A DNA stretch of 14,876 nt from DASTHS01 sp035718085 (lineage in GTDB: Bacteria > Actinomycetota > Acidimicrobiia > Acidimicrobiales > Palsa-688). Shown one piece after another: positions 7,366 to 14,691 of the stretch. The notes under the pieces are model-generated. The model saw only the letters and a list, made by a program, of their open reading frames with translations. It had not been told where the DNA came from and ran no database searches. Position 1 is the stretch's first letter, and every line of letters begins with the position of its first letter. The translations under genes and the position numbers were made by a program. The stretch is taken from contig DASTHS010000182.1 of assembly GCA_035718085.1 (NCBI GenBank), positions 1 to 14,876 of the forward strand, given 5' to 3'.

Positions 7366-8337
7366 ATGAACATCACCCACCTCGGACGCAGCGGCGTCTC
7401 GGTCAGCCGCCTGTGCCTCGGCACCATGAACTTCGGTCCCCACACCGAGGAGGCCGACGCCCACGCCATCATGGACGCCGCCCACGGCCACGGCATCAAC
7501 TTCTTCGACACGGCGAACGTCTACGGCCAGCACACCGGCCGGGGGCGCACCGAAGAGATCCTGGGCACGTGGTTCGCCCAGGGCGGCGGCCGCCGCGACC
7601 GCACGGTGCTCGCCACCAAGGTCTACGGGGCCATGGGCGACTGGCCCAACGAGGGGAAGCTGTCGGCGGTCAACCTGCGCCGGGCGCTCGACGAGAGCCT
7701 CCGGCGGCTGCAGACCGACCGCATCGACCTCTACCAGTTCCACCACGTCGACCGCCGCACGCCGTGGGACGAGATCTGGCAGGCGATGGAGGTGGCCGTC
7801 GCCCAGGGCAAGGTGCTCTACGTCGGGTCGAGCAACTTCGCCGGCTGGCACATCGCCCAGGCCCAGGCCGCCGCCGAGGCCCGCCACTTCACCGGCCTGG
7901 TCAGCGAGCAGTCGATCTACAACCTGGCCGTGCGCGAGATCGAGATGGAGGTGCTGCCCGCCGCCCGCCACTACGGGCTCGGCGTGCTCCCCTGGTCGCC
8001 GCTGCAGGGCGGGCTGCTCGGCGGGGTGCTGAGGAAGGACCGGGAGGGCAAGCGCCGGCTGCAGGGCCGGGCCCTCGACACCGTCAACCAGCACCGCGCC
8101 CAGATCGAGGCCTACGAGGACTTCGCCGCCGAGCTCGGCCACGAGCCGGGCGACGTGGCGCTGGCCTGGCTGCTGGCCCAGCCGGGGGTCACCGCCCCCA
8201 TCATCGGGCCGCGGATCGCATCGCAGCTCGACGACGCCGTCCGGGCCCTCGACGTGACCCTCGACGGCGCGGCCATGGCCCGCCTCGACGAGATCTTCCC
8301 CGGCTACAAGACCTCCCCCGAGCAGTACGCCTGGTAG
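7366..8337 (+). CDS. Aldo/keto reductase (second of two)
   Basis: A 323-residue NAD(P)H-dependent aldo/keto reductase with Asp48 and Tyr53 (FFDTANVYG), Lys85 (ATKVYG) and His126 (YQFHHVD). NYGRSG-like opening residues (HLGRSGVSVSRLCLGTMNFG), GKVLYVGSSNFAGWHIAQ, SEQSIYNL, VLPWSPLQGGLLGG and APIIGPRIASQLDDAVRAL resemble the tas/YajO or voltage-gated-potassium-channel beta-like group, so it is clearly divergent from the preceding reductase and not a recent duplicate. The ATG at 7366 is preceded by CAGGGT (7351-7356), 9 nt away, and by a weak GGTGGGA that might act as a ribosome binding site. Its last 34 bp overlap the 3' end of the convergent PAP2 gene. The substrate is unknown. Confidence 0.92.
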   Translation: MNITHLGRSGVSVSRLCLGTMNFGPHTEEADAHAIMDAAHGHGINFFDTANVYGQHTGRGRTEEILGTWFAQGGGRRDRTVLATKVYGAMGDWPNEGKLSAVNLRRALDESLRRLQTDRIDLYQFHHVDRRTPWDEIWQAMEVAVAQGKVLYVGSSNFAGWHIAQAQAAAEARHFTGLVSEQSIYNLAVREIEMEVLPAARHYGLGVLPWSPLQGGLLGGVLRKDREGKRRLQGRALDTVNQHRAQIEAYEDFAAELGHEPGDVALAWLLAQPGVTAPIIGPRIASQLDDAVRALDVTLDGAAMARLDEIFPGYKTSPEQYAW

Positions 8338-8915
8338 CCGTCGGCCGCCCGCGGTCGACCGCCGCTTTGCAAGCGACCAGCGAACGCGAGGGAGCAGGCG
8401 GCGAACCACGCCCAACCGAGGGCGAGCCCGCCGACCACGTCGGTGAGCCAGTGCACGCCGAGGAACACCCGGGAGCAGGCGATGCCGGCGGCGATCGCCA
8501 CCGCGAGCGCGGCCAGGAGGGCCTGCACCCGGGTCGAGCGGCGGGCGGCGATGAGCAGCGCGAAGGCGGCGAAGCAGCACGACGACGCAGTTGCGTGCCC
8601 CGACGGGAACGACGGCCCGCTGAACCCGGTGAGGCGGTCGAAGTCGGGGCGGGCTCGGTCGACGATCACCTTGACGACGTCGGCCACGGCGAACTGGCCG
8701 GCCACGGTGAGCAGCAGGAAGAGGAACGAGTTCAGCCACCCGCGCCGACGGGCGACGGCGGCCCACACGACCAGCGCAAGGGGCGCCAGCACCACCGCCC
8801 CGCCGAACTGGGTGAACTGGCGCAGCACCGACGTCGATCCGGCGGTGGCGTGGCGGGCGGCGAACCGGGCGGCGGTGACGTCGAACGAGGCGATGCCGGT
8901 GCGGCTCTCGACCAT
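8304..8915 (-). CDS. PAP2-family membrane phosphatase, complete catalytic motifs
   Basis: A 203-residue multi-spanning membrane protein with all three signatures of the type 2 phosphatidic acid phosphatase superfamily: KVIVDRARP (82-90), FPSGH (103-107) and SRVFLGVHWLTD (148-159, with Arg149, His155 and Asp159). Members remove phosphate from phosphatidate, undecaprenyl diphosphate or related lipids, usually on the outer face of the membrane. The start is well supported: AGGAGG lies 4 nt before the ATG at 8915, and the gap from the upstream kinase stop is 9 bp. It is the last gene of the minus-strand operon after the lipid kinase, suggesting that the two act on related lipids in opposite directions. 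Its final codons overlap the convergent aldo/keto reductase gene by 34 bp. Confidence 0.92.
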   Translation of the reverse strand: MVESRTGIASFDVTAARFAARHATAGSTSVLRQFTQFGGAVVLAPLALVVWAAVARRRGWLNSFLFLLLTVAGQFAVADVVKVIVDRARPDFDRLTGFSGPSFPSGHATASSCCFAAFALLIAARRSTRVQALLAALAVAIAAGIACSRVFLGVHWLTDVVGGLALGWAWFAACSLAFAGRLQSGGRPRAADGYQAYCSGEVL

Positions 8916-8924
8916 CAGCCCTCC

Positions 8925-9821
8925 TCACTCGTTGCTGGGAGCGGGGGCGCACACCGTCACCGCCCGGGGGGCGACGGTGATCTTCAGCCTTTTGGTCTTG
9001 GGTCGGGCGCCGCCGTCGAGCTCGTAGGGGCGCTTGTGGCCGAGCTTCACGGTCAGCCGTCGCCCTTTGGTGATGCGAACCAGCTTCGAGCGCGAGGCCC
9101 GGCCGGCGACGAGGCGGGTGAGCACCCGCGCCCACTCGACGCTGGACGTGGCGGTCACGATGCCGATGTCGAGGAGGCCGTCGTCGGGCCGGGCGTCGGG
9201 GAACGCCACGAGGCCACCGGTCAGCTTCCCCATGTTGCCGAGCAGCAGGCAGCCGGCCTGGCCGTCGAACCACTTCCTGCCGTCGACCTTCACGGTCATG
9301 GTGACCGGGGCGGCCCGCACGGCGCGGGCGCCGGTGTAGATGTAGGCGAGCTGGCCGACCTTGTCCTTCAAGCCGGCGTCGGCTTCTTTCATCATCAGGG
9401 CGTCGAGGCCGGTGCCGGCCATGACGGCGAAGTACTGGCCGTTGACCACGCCCATGTCGAGGTGGCGGCGGTCGCCGTCGAGGGCGACCTCGAGGGCCGC
9501 TTCGAGCCCGGAGGGGACACCGAGGTTGCCGGCGAGCAGGTTGGCGGTACCGGCGGGCAGGATGCCGATCGCCGCCTTGTGGTGCTCGTCGTGGCGGGCC
9601 ACCGCGTCGAGGCAGCGCTGCACCGTGCCGTCGCCGCCCCACACCAGGATCAGGTCAGCACCCTGGTCGAGGGCCTCGACGATGCGGGCGGGGGCCTTGC
9701 GGCTCTTGGGCACCTCGAACCACAGAGGGTCGGTGAAGCCCCGGTCGGCGAGCAGGCGGCGCAGCTCCGGCAGGCCACCGTCGAAGGTCTTGCCCGCGTG
9801 GGCGACGACCGCGACCGACAT
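8925..9821 (-). CDS. Diacylglycerol-kinase-family lipid kinase (DagK/YegS/LCB5 type)
   Basis: A 298-residue soluble or peripheral lipid kinase. The nucleotide-binding motif GGDGT is at 62-66, preceded by LILVW. The second conserved block GILPAGTANLLAGNLGVP is at 86-103, followed by MAGTGLDALMM (134-144), DGLLDI (214-219) and the C-terminal YELDGG (266-271). The family transfers the ATP gamma-phosphate to diacylglycerol, sphingoid bases or similar lipids. The ATG at 9821 overlaps the upstream stop as TGATG, implying translational coupling; GGGGAG lies 9 nt upstream. A GTG at 9824 with 6-nt spacing is an alternative that adds one residue. It lies between a degenerate PAP2-like gene and an intact PAP2 gene, a common partnership for this family. 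Confidence 0.93.
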   Translation of the reverse strand: MSVAVVAHAGKTFDGGLPELRRLLADRGFTDPLWFEVPKSRKAPARIVEALDQGADLILVWGGDGTVQRCLDAVARHDEHHKAAIGILPAGTANLLAGNLGVPSGLEAALEVALDGDRRHLDMGVVNGQYFAVMAGTGLDALMMKEADAGLKDKVGQLAYIYTGARAVRAAPVTMTVKVDGRKWFDGQAGCLLLGNMGKLTGGLVAFPDARPDDGLLDIGIVTATSSVEWARVLTRLVAGRASRSKLVRITKGRRLTVKLGHKRPYELDGGARPKTKRLKITVAPRAVTVCAPAPSNE

Positions 9822-10285
9822 CACGACCGGCTCCCCGCCGGGACGGCGGCGCGTCGCCCGGCCCAGGCCCGCGTGGCCCGGCCAGAGATCCACAGCACGG
9901 CGGCGCCGATGACCACGCCGGCGAAGGTGTCGGTGGGGTGGTGCTCGCCGCGGTAGACGCGTGAGAGGGCGACGCAGGTGACCATGGCGGCAGCGAACAC
10001 CCAGGCCGCCACGGTGGCCACCCGGTTGCGGGTGGTCGCCGCCACGATGAGCGCGATGCCGCCGTACAGGGCGAGCGTGGGTGCGGCACCGATCATGATC
10101 ACGTTCAACGCCACGTAGCCGACGAGGACCGTCGACGCAGCGTGGAGGGCCCAATGACGGCGGTCGTCACGCACGGTGCCGTCACCGGGCGTCGCCAGCC
10201 GTCGGTCGTCGCGGCGGGGTCGCTCGTCGACGCGCCGGTCGACCACTGCGGCATCCGAGGCACCTTTCGACGTGATCGCGACCAT
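9821..10285 (-). CDS. Truncated PAP2-like membrane protein lacking catalytic motifs 1 and 2
   Basis: A 154-residue protein with a charged N-terminus (1-45) and about four hydrophobic segments (roughly 47-67, 68-84, 90-107 and 120-135). It keeps PAP2 motif 3, SRVYRGEHHPTD (108-119, with Arg109, His115 and Asp119), and its surroundings. The KxxxxxxRP motif and the PSGH motif are absent: the frame passes from NVIMIGAAPT straight into LALYGGIAL, a sequence that in related proteins lies just after PSGH. An internal in-frame loss is therefore likely, and phosphatase activity is unlikely. GGAGG precedes the ATG at 10285 at a workable distance, and its TGA overlaps the kinase start, so it appears to be translated. 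It may be a non-catalytic partner or a decaying gene. A start further upstream near 10390 is possible but lacks a ribosome binding site. Confidence 0.7.
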   Translation of the reverse strand: MVAITSKGASDAAVVDRRVDERPRRDDRRLATPGDGTVRDDRRHWALHAASTVLVGYVALNVIMIGAAPTLALYGGIALIVAATTRNRVATVAAWVFAAAMVTCVALSRVYRGEHHPTDTFAGVVIGAAVLWISGRATRAWAGRRAAVPAGSRS

Positions 10286-10305
10286 TGCGCACCCTCCCTG
10301 TCGCC

Positions 10306-10336
10306 GATGTGGCCGCCTCGAGCGAGGCGGCACATC
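10306..10336 (-). repeat. Inverted repeat able to form a stable hairpin in the kinase operon leader
   Basis: GCCGCCTCG (10312-10320) and CGAGGCGGC (10323-10331) are exact complements around a 2-nt centre. GATGT and ACATC outside them also pair, giving a stem of about 14 bp with one bulged base. If transcription starts upstream, this hairpin would lie about 20 nt before the start codon at 10285 and close to its ribosome binding site. It could also be a protein-binding dyad. Confidence 0.5.
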
Positions 10337-10384
10337 CCTGCGCGGAGAAGCGATTGGCAGGGTGCCGACGCTTGTACCCACCAG

Positions 10385-10397
10385 CTGCAAATTGCAG
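10385..10397. promoter_or_regulatory. Perfect 13-bp dyad CTGCAAATTGCAG, candidate operator
   Basis: The arms CTGCAA and TTGCAG flank a single central A. It stands out as one of the few AT-containing palindromes in the window and lies in the divergent promoter region between the PAP2-like and DUF1206 genes. No regulator in view matches it. Confidence 0.35.
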
Positions 10398-10471
10398 GCC
10401 GACGGCGAGCGGCGCGGATCGAAGCGCGAACCGATGGGTACAGGCGAGGAGCCGGGCTTTGCGCCGCCCGC

Positions 10472-10484
10472 AGGAGGGAACGCC
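10472..10484 (+). promoter_or_regulatory. Ribosome binding site fixing the DUF1206 start
   Basis: AGGAGGG at 10472-10478 lies 6 nt before GTG 10485. It decides the start of a frame that is otherwise open far upstream to about 10176. Confidence 0.75.
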
Positions 10485-11351
10485 GTGACTGTTCTGTCGC
10501 AGGTCGATGGTGGCCGGCGCCACCTGGGGAAGTCGGAGATGGCGTCGCCTCCGACGCGGTCGTCGGGCTCTCACGTCGGTGACAGCGCTCGGGTGGGCGC
10601 GGCGCGACTCGGGCTCACAGCCCGAGCGGCGGTCTACCTGCTCATCGGCTTCCTGGCGGTCGCCCTGGCCACCGGCCACAGCACCAAGGAGACCGACCAG
10701 TGGGGCGCCTTCCAGCAGCTCAACGGCGGCAGCGCCGGCCACGTGCTGGTCTTGGTCGTGGCGGTCGGCCTGGCCGCCTACGCCCTCTGGCGGTTCACCG
10801 AGGCAGCCTTCGGCGTCGCCGTCGAAGGCCGAGGGGCCGCCGCGCGCCTCAAGTCGCTGTTCCGGGGATGCGTCTACGCCTTTTTCGCGCTCAACGCCTT
10901 CCAGGTGGCGTTCGGAGGCCGGTCGGCGAGCCAGGCGCAGCGCCAGCAGACGATCGCCGCCAAGGTGATGCACCATTCCGCCGGCCGCTGGGCCATCGCC
11001 GCCGTCGGTGCCATCGTCGTGCTCGTCGGCCTGATGCTCGTGTTCGAGGGCCTGCGCCGCAAGTTCCGGAAATTCCTGAACACCTGGGAGATGCCACCGC
11101 TGGTGCGCCGAGCGGTCACCGTGCTCGGCACCGTCGGCACCACCGCCCGAGGCGCGGTGTTCGCACTCGCCGGCGTGCTCGTCGTCGAGGCCGCCGTGCA
11201 GTACAACCCGGCGAAGGCCGCCGGCATCGACGGCGCCTTGCGGTCGCTGCGCGATGCGCCCGCCGGCCCGTGGCTGCTCGGCGCTGCTGCGGCGGGGCTG
11301 GTGACCTTCGGGCTCTACGGCCTGGCCGAGGCGCGTTGGCGGCGGGTGTAG
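10485..11351 (+). CDS. DUF1206 multi-spanning membrane protein
   Basis: A 288-residue protein with a polar start (1-40) and about six transmembrane helices in three internal repeats of two, the mark of DUF1206. Each repeat opens with an R-x-(G/V)-x-(V/A) type entry into a helix: ARAAVYLLIGFLAVALA (47-63), FRGCVYAFFALNAFQVAF (126-143) and ARGAVFALAGVLVVEAAV (221-238). The partner helices are near 87-105, 168-190 and 262-282. DUF1206 proteins are widespread in actinobacteria and other bacteria, and their biochemical role is unknown to me. The GTG at 10485 is selected by a strong AGGAGGG 6 nt upstream. The gene is divergent from the lipid kinase operon and converges on nrdJ, so it is probably transcribed alone. 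Confidence 0.9.
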   Translation: MTVLSQVDGGRRHLGKSEMASPPTRSSGSHVGDSARVGAARLGLTARAAVYLLIGFLAVALATGHSTKETDQWGAFQQLNGGSAGHVLVLVVAVGLAAYALWRFTEAAFGVAVEGRGAAARLKSLFRGCVYAFFALNAFQVAFGGRSASQAQRQQTIAAKVMHHSAGRWAIAAVGAIVVLVGLMLVFEGLRRKFRKFLNTWEMPPLVRRAVTVLGTVGTTARGAVFALAGVLVVEAAVQYNPAKAAGIDGALRSLRDAPAGPWLLGAAAAGLVTFGLYGLAEARWRRV

Positions 11352-11443
11352 CCGACAGCACGCATGCCGCGCTCGGTGCAGCGCTCCGGGCCTGCGCCTG
11401 ACGACAACGTTGGCGATGTGCGCACGCCGACGCCTACCGGGTG

Positions 11444-11473
11444 GGCGGCCCCGGGGTTCTTCCCGGGGCCGCC
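11444..11473. terminator. Strong GC hairpin between convergent genes, likely bidirectional terminator
   Basis: GGCGGCCCCGGG (11444-11455) pairs perfectly with CCCGGGGCCGCC (11462-11473) around a 6-nt loop. It lies 93 bp after the DUF1206 stop and 113 bp after the nrdJ stop as each is transcribed. No long T-run follows on either strand, as is common for terminators in high-GC actinobacteria. The rest of the gap between the two genes (11352-11585) shows no credible gene. Confidence 0.65.
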
Positions 11474-11585
11474 GCTGGCGCCGGCGCCACCTTGCTGGTC
11501 GCCTCGTGCGGTGGCCGGTGTCCCTGGCCGCAGGCACCGTGCAGCAGTCGGCGCCTGCCGCCGGGTCACCGGCCGGGGTTGCACA

Positions 11586-14423
11586 TCACGAGCAGCCGCT
11601 GGTGGTGCCGCAGCTGGGGCAGGCGTGGCAGCTGCCCGCCCGCTGCATCTGCACCCCGCACTGGAAGCAGTAGGGGGCGTCCGACTCGGCCGGCAGCGGG
11701 GCGCTGACGGGGGCCGGGGCCGCAACCGGCGACGGGGGGGTGCGCAGGTCGAGGGTCGGCTCGTCGAGCGGTGCGATGTCGGCGCTGCGCAGGTTCGGGG
11801 TCACCGTCTCCTCGATGCCCGGCAGCGTCTGCTGGGTGCGCTCGGCGGAGGTGAGCACCCCGAGCTCGGCCCGCTCCTCGTAGGGCAGGTAGTCGACGGC
11901 CAGCCGGCGGAAGATGTAGTCGACCAGCGAGGCGGCGATGCGCAGGTCGGGGTCGTCGGTCATGCCGGCGGGCTCGAAGCGCATGTTGGTGTACTTCTTG
12001 ACGTAGGTGGCCAGCGGCACGCCGTGCTGGAGGCCGAGGCTCACCGAGATGGCGAACGCGTCCATGATGCCGGCGAGGGTCGACCCCTGCTTGGCCACCT
12101 TCATGAACACCTCGCCGGGCCGGCCGTCCTCGTACTCGCCGACGGTGACGAACCCTTCGCAGTCGGCGACGCGGAAGGCGAACGTGCTCGACGTGCGCCG
12201 GCGGGGCATGCGCTCGCGGATCGGCTGCTTGACGACCACGGTCGTCTGGTTGGCCAGGGCCCGCTCGAGCTCGGCGACCTTCAGCGCCAGCTCGGCGTCG
12301 TGGGCCTCGGCGGGCGAGGTCGCCGGGTCGGCGACCGCCTTCTTGGCGGTGGCCAGCGGCTGGGCGACCTTGCAGTTGTCGCGGTACATGGCGACGGCCT
12401 TGATGCCGAGCCGCCACGCCTCGATGTGGAGCTGCTCGACCTCCTCGACGGTGACCTCCTCGGGCACGTTCACCGTCTTGGAGATGGCGCCGCTGATGAA
12501 CGGCTGCACCGCACCCATCATCCGCAGGTGCCCCATGTAGTGGATGGTGTTGTCACCCATCGAGCAGGCGAACACCGGCAGGTGCTCGGCCCGCAGGTGG
12601 GGCGCCCCGACGATGCTCTTGTGCTCGTCGATGTGGGCGATGATGTCGCGGACCTGGCCGGCGTCGTAGCCGAGGCGACCGAGGGCCCGGGGGATCGTCT
12701 GGTTGACGATCGACATGGTGCCGCCGCCGACCAGCTTCTTCATCTTGACCAGGCCCAGGTCGGGCTCGATGCCGGTGGTGTCGCAGTCCATCAGCAGCCC
12801 GATGGTGCCGGTGGGGGCCAGCACGCTGGCCTGGGCGTTGCGCACGCCGTACTGCTCGGCGGTCTCGACCGCTTCGTCCCACGCCTCCTGCGCAGCCGAC
12901 AGCAGCTCGGTGGGCACCAGCTCCTCGTCGATGTGGGCGGCGGCGTCGCGGTGCATGCCGAGCACCCCGAGCATGGCCTCGCGGTCGTTGGTGAAGCCGG
13001 CGAAGGGGCCCATTCGCGCTGCGGTGCGCGCCGAGGTGGCGTAGGCGCGCCCGGTGAGCAGGGCGGTGATCGCCGCCGCCCACGCCCGGCCGCCGTCGCT
13101 GTCGTAGGGCAGGCCCTGGGCCATCAGCAGGGCGCCGAGGTTGGCGTAGCCGATGCCCAGCTGCCGGAACCGCCGGCTGTTCTCGGCGATGGCGTCGGTC
13201 GGGTAGTCGGCGTTGCCGACGATGATCTCTTGGGCGGTGAAGACCACGGCGGTGGCGGCGGTGAAGCCGGCCACGTCGAAGCTGCCGTCGGCCTCGAGGA
13301 AGGTCAGCAGGTTGAGCGACGCCAGGTTGCACGCGGAGTTGTCGACGTGCATGTACTCGCTGCAGGGGTTCGAGCCGTTGATGCGCCCGTGGTTGGGGGC
13401 GGTGTGCCAGCGGTTGATCGTGGTGTCGAACTGCAGGCCCGGGTCGGCGCACTCCCAGGCCGCCTTGGCGATCTGGCGGAACAGGTCGCGGGCGCGCACG
13501 GTCTGCACCACGCTGCCGTCGGTGACCGCCCGCAGGTGCCAGTCGGCGTCGTCGACCACGGCCAGCATGAACTCGTCGGTCACCCGCACCGAGTTGTTGG
13601 CGTTCTGGTACTGGATCGAGTGGCTGTCCTTGCCGTCGAGGTCCATGTCGAACCCGGCGTCGCGCAGGGCCCGGGCCTTGCGCTCCTCGACGGCCTTGCA
13701 CCAGATGAAGTCTTCGATGTCGGGGTGGTCGACGTCGAGGATGACCATCTTCGCCGCCCGACGGGTCTTGCCGCCCGACTTGATGGTGCCGGCCGAGGCG
13801 TCGGCGCCCCGCATGAAGCTGACCGGGCCCGACGCGGTGCCGCCGCCGCGGAGGTGCTCGTGGGACGACCGGATCTTCGAGAGGTTGACCCCGGCGCCGG
13901 AGCCACCCTTGAAGATGATGCCCTCCTCCTTGTACCAGTTGAGGATCGAGTCCATCGAGTCGTCGACCGACAGGATGAAGCAGGCGCTGCCCTGCTGGGG
14001 CACGCCCTTCACCCCGATGTTGAACCACACCGGCGAGTTGAACGCCGCCATCTGGTGGATGATCAGGTACTTGAGCTCGTCGGAGAAGGCGTCGGCCTCG
14101 GCCTCGTCGGCGAAGTAGCCGTCTTTGCGGCCCCAGGCGGTGACGGTGTCGACCACCCGGTCGGCGACCTGCTTGAGCGACCACTCGCGCTCGGGCGTGC
14201 CGAGGGTGCCGCGGAAGTACTTCTGGGCGAGGATGTTGGTGGCATTCACGCTCCAGGTCGACGGCACCTCGACGCCCAGCTGCTCGAAGGCCACGGCCCC
14301 CGTCTGCCAGTGGGTGATGCGGGCGTCGCGCCGTTCCCACGTCACCGTCTCGTAGGGGTCGCTGCCGGCCGTGGTGAAGCGGCGGGTGATGCCGATGCCG
14401 GTGCGCTCGGGGGCGATGGCCAT
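11586..14423 (-). CDS. nrdJ: Coenzyme-B12-dependent (class II) ribonucleoside-diphosphate reductase
   Basis: A 945-residue enzyme reducing ribonucleotides to deoxyribonucleotides with adenosylcobalamin as radical source, so it needs neither oxygen nor a separate small subunit. Visible residues: Cys148 in GSACFIL and Cys365 in SACNLASLNL (the redox pair), Asn352, Cys354 and Glu356 in NPCSE (radical and catalytic residues), and the phosphate-binding PTGT (537-540) before IGLLMDCDTTGIEP. The C-terminus has the family's cysteine-rich tail, CFQC (919-922) and CHACPSCGTTSGCS (932-945), thought to be the redox or metal-binding tail. A Pro/Ala linker (about 885-912) precedes it. The ATG at 14423 (MAIAPERTG) follows AGGAAGGA; the frame runs further upstream to 14501, but that part is not protein-like. 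The length is normal for the family. Upstream dyads suggest NrdR control. Confidence 0.97.
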   Translation of the reverse strand: MAIAPERTGIGITRRFTTAGSDPYETVTWERRDARITHWQTGAVAFEQLGVEVPSTWSVNATNILAQKYFRGTLGTPEREWSLKQVADRVVDTVTAWGRKDGYFADEAEADAFSDELKYLIIHQMAAFNSPVWFNIGVKGVPQQGSACFILSVDDSMDSILNWYKEEGIIFKGGSGAGVNLSKIRSSHEHLRGGGTASGPVSFMRGADASAGTIKSGGKTRRAAKMVILDVDHPDIEDFIWCKAVEERKARALRDAGFDMDLDGKDSHSIQYQNANNSVRVTDEFMLAVVDDADWHLRAVTDGSVVQTVRARDLFRQIAKAAWECADPGLQFDTTINRWHTAPNHGRINGSNPCSEYMHVDNSACNLASLNLLTFLEADGSFDVAGFTAATAVVFTAQEIIVGNADYPTDAIAENSRRFRQLGIGYANLGALLMAQGLPYDSDGGRAWAAAITALLTGRAYATSARTAARMGPFAGFTNDREAMLGVLGMHRDAAAHIDEELVPTELLSAAQEAWDEAVETAEQYGVRNAQASVLAPTGTIGLLMDCDTTGIEPDLGLVKMKKLVGGGTMSIVNQTIPRALGRLGYDAGQVRDIIAHIDEHKSIVGAPHLRAEHLPVFACSMGDNTIHYMGHLRMMGAVQPFISGAISKTVNVPEEVTVEEVEQLHIEAWRLGIKAVAMYRDNCKVAQPLATAKKAVADPATSPAEAHDAELALKVAELERALANQTTVVVKQPIRERMPRRRTSSTFAFRVADCEGFVTVGEYEDGRPGEVFMKVAKQGSTLAGIMDAFAISVSLGLQHGVPLATYVKKYTNMRFEPAGMTDDPDLRIAASLVDYIFRRLAVDYLPYEERAELGVLTSAERTQQTLPGIEETVTPNLRSADIAPLDEPTLDLRTPPSPVAAPAPVSAPLPAESDAPYCFQCGVQMQRAGSCHACPSCGTTSGCS

Positions 14424-14493
14424 GGGTGTGGGGTTCCTTCCTGGTGCCTGGCGGGTGGTCGGGCCACCGGCCGGTCGCTCCGGCGCAGGGGTC

Positions 14494-14513
14494 CACCACA
14501 AGGGGTTGTGGTG
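14494..14513. promoter_or_regulatory. NrdR-box-like palindrome upstream of nrdJ
   Basis: CACCACAA (14494-14501) and TTGTGGTG (14506-14513) form a perfect inverted repeat around GGGG. The core ACAA-N4-TTGT agrees in arm sequence and spacing with the conserved core of NrdR boxes, which bind the ATP-cone repressor of ribonucleotide reductase genes. It lies 70 bp upstream of the nrdJ start codon. NrdR itself is not in the window. Confidence 0.6.
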
Positions 14514-14533
14514 ACGCTCCGTCAGACCACTCG

Positions 14534-14543
14534 GTCACCACAA
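14534..14543. promoter_or_regulatory. Second NrdR-type half-site, GTCACCACAA
   Basis: CACCACAA recurs at 14536-14543, exactly 42 bp (about four helical turns) from the first copy at 14494. The 10-mer GTCACCACAA is also the reverse complement of TTGTGGTGAC at 14506-14515. The other half of a full box (14548-14551, CAGC instead of TTGT) is poorly conserved. NrdR boxes usually come in helically phased pairs, so this may be a weak second box. Confidence 0.4.
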
Positions 14544-14691
14544 GATACAGCGTTGTAATTCCACCACTGTGCTGCGGCGGTGTCAACGGCGGCAGCGTCG
14601 CGTCGGTGCTGGTCAGCGGCCGCTCGCGAAATCTCCCACCGGTGCCGGGCGTGCTTGCCCCGGCGCCGGGTCGACCCTACGGGCCGATCCC

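Larger units (their letters stand above)
10286..10484. promoter_or_regulatory. Divergent intergenic region with several inverted repeats
   Basis: These 199 bp separate the lipid kinase operon (minus) from the DUF1206 gene (plus). They hold three dyads: a hairpin at 10306-10336, CTGCAAATTGCAG at 10385-10397, and the pair TGTACCCA (10373-10380) / TGGGTACA (10435-10442), which encloses the second. GGGTAC resembles the -10 box of SigB/SigF-type promoters and occurs on each strand facing its own gene, but no GTTT-like -35 box is found at proper spacing. The exact promoters cannot be fixed by eye. Confidence 0.45.

Noticed and set aside
10176..10484. N-terminal extension of the DUF1206 frame
   Set aside because: The upstream part is non-hydrophobic, Arg/Ser-rich and antisense to the PAP2-like gene; a strong ribosome binding site fixes the start at 10485.
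14424..14500. Possible cobalamin riboswitch ahead of the B12-dependent reductase
   Set aside because: No B12-box-like sequence or suitable stem arrangement seen; the enzyme uses the cofactor, whereas these riboswitches usually precede synthesis or uptake genes.
11364..14558. Open frame of 1064 codons on the plus strand, antisense to nrdJ
   Set aside because: Val/Gly/His-rich mirror of nrdJ with no recognisable domain.
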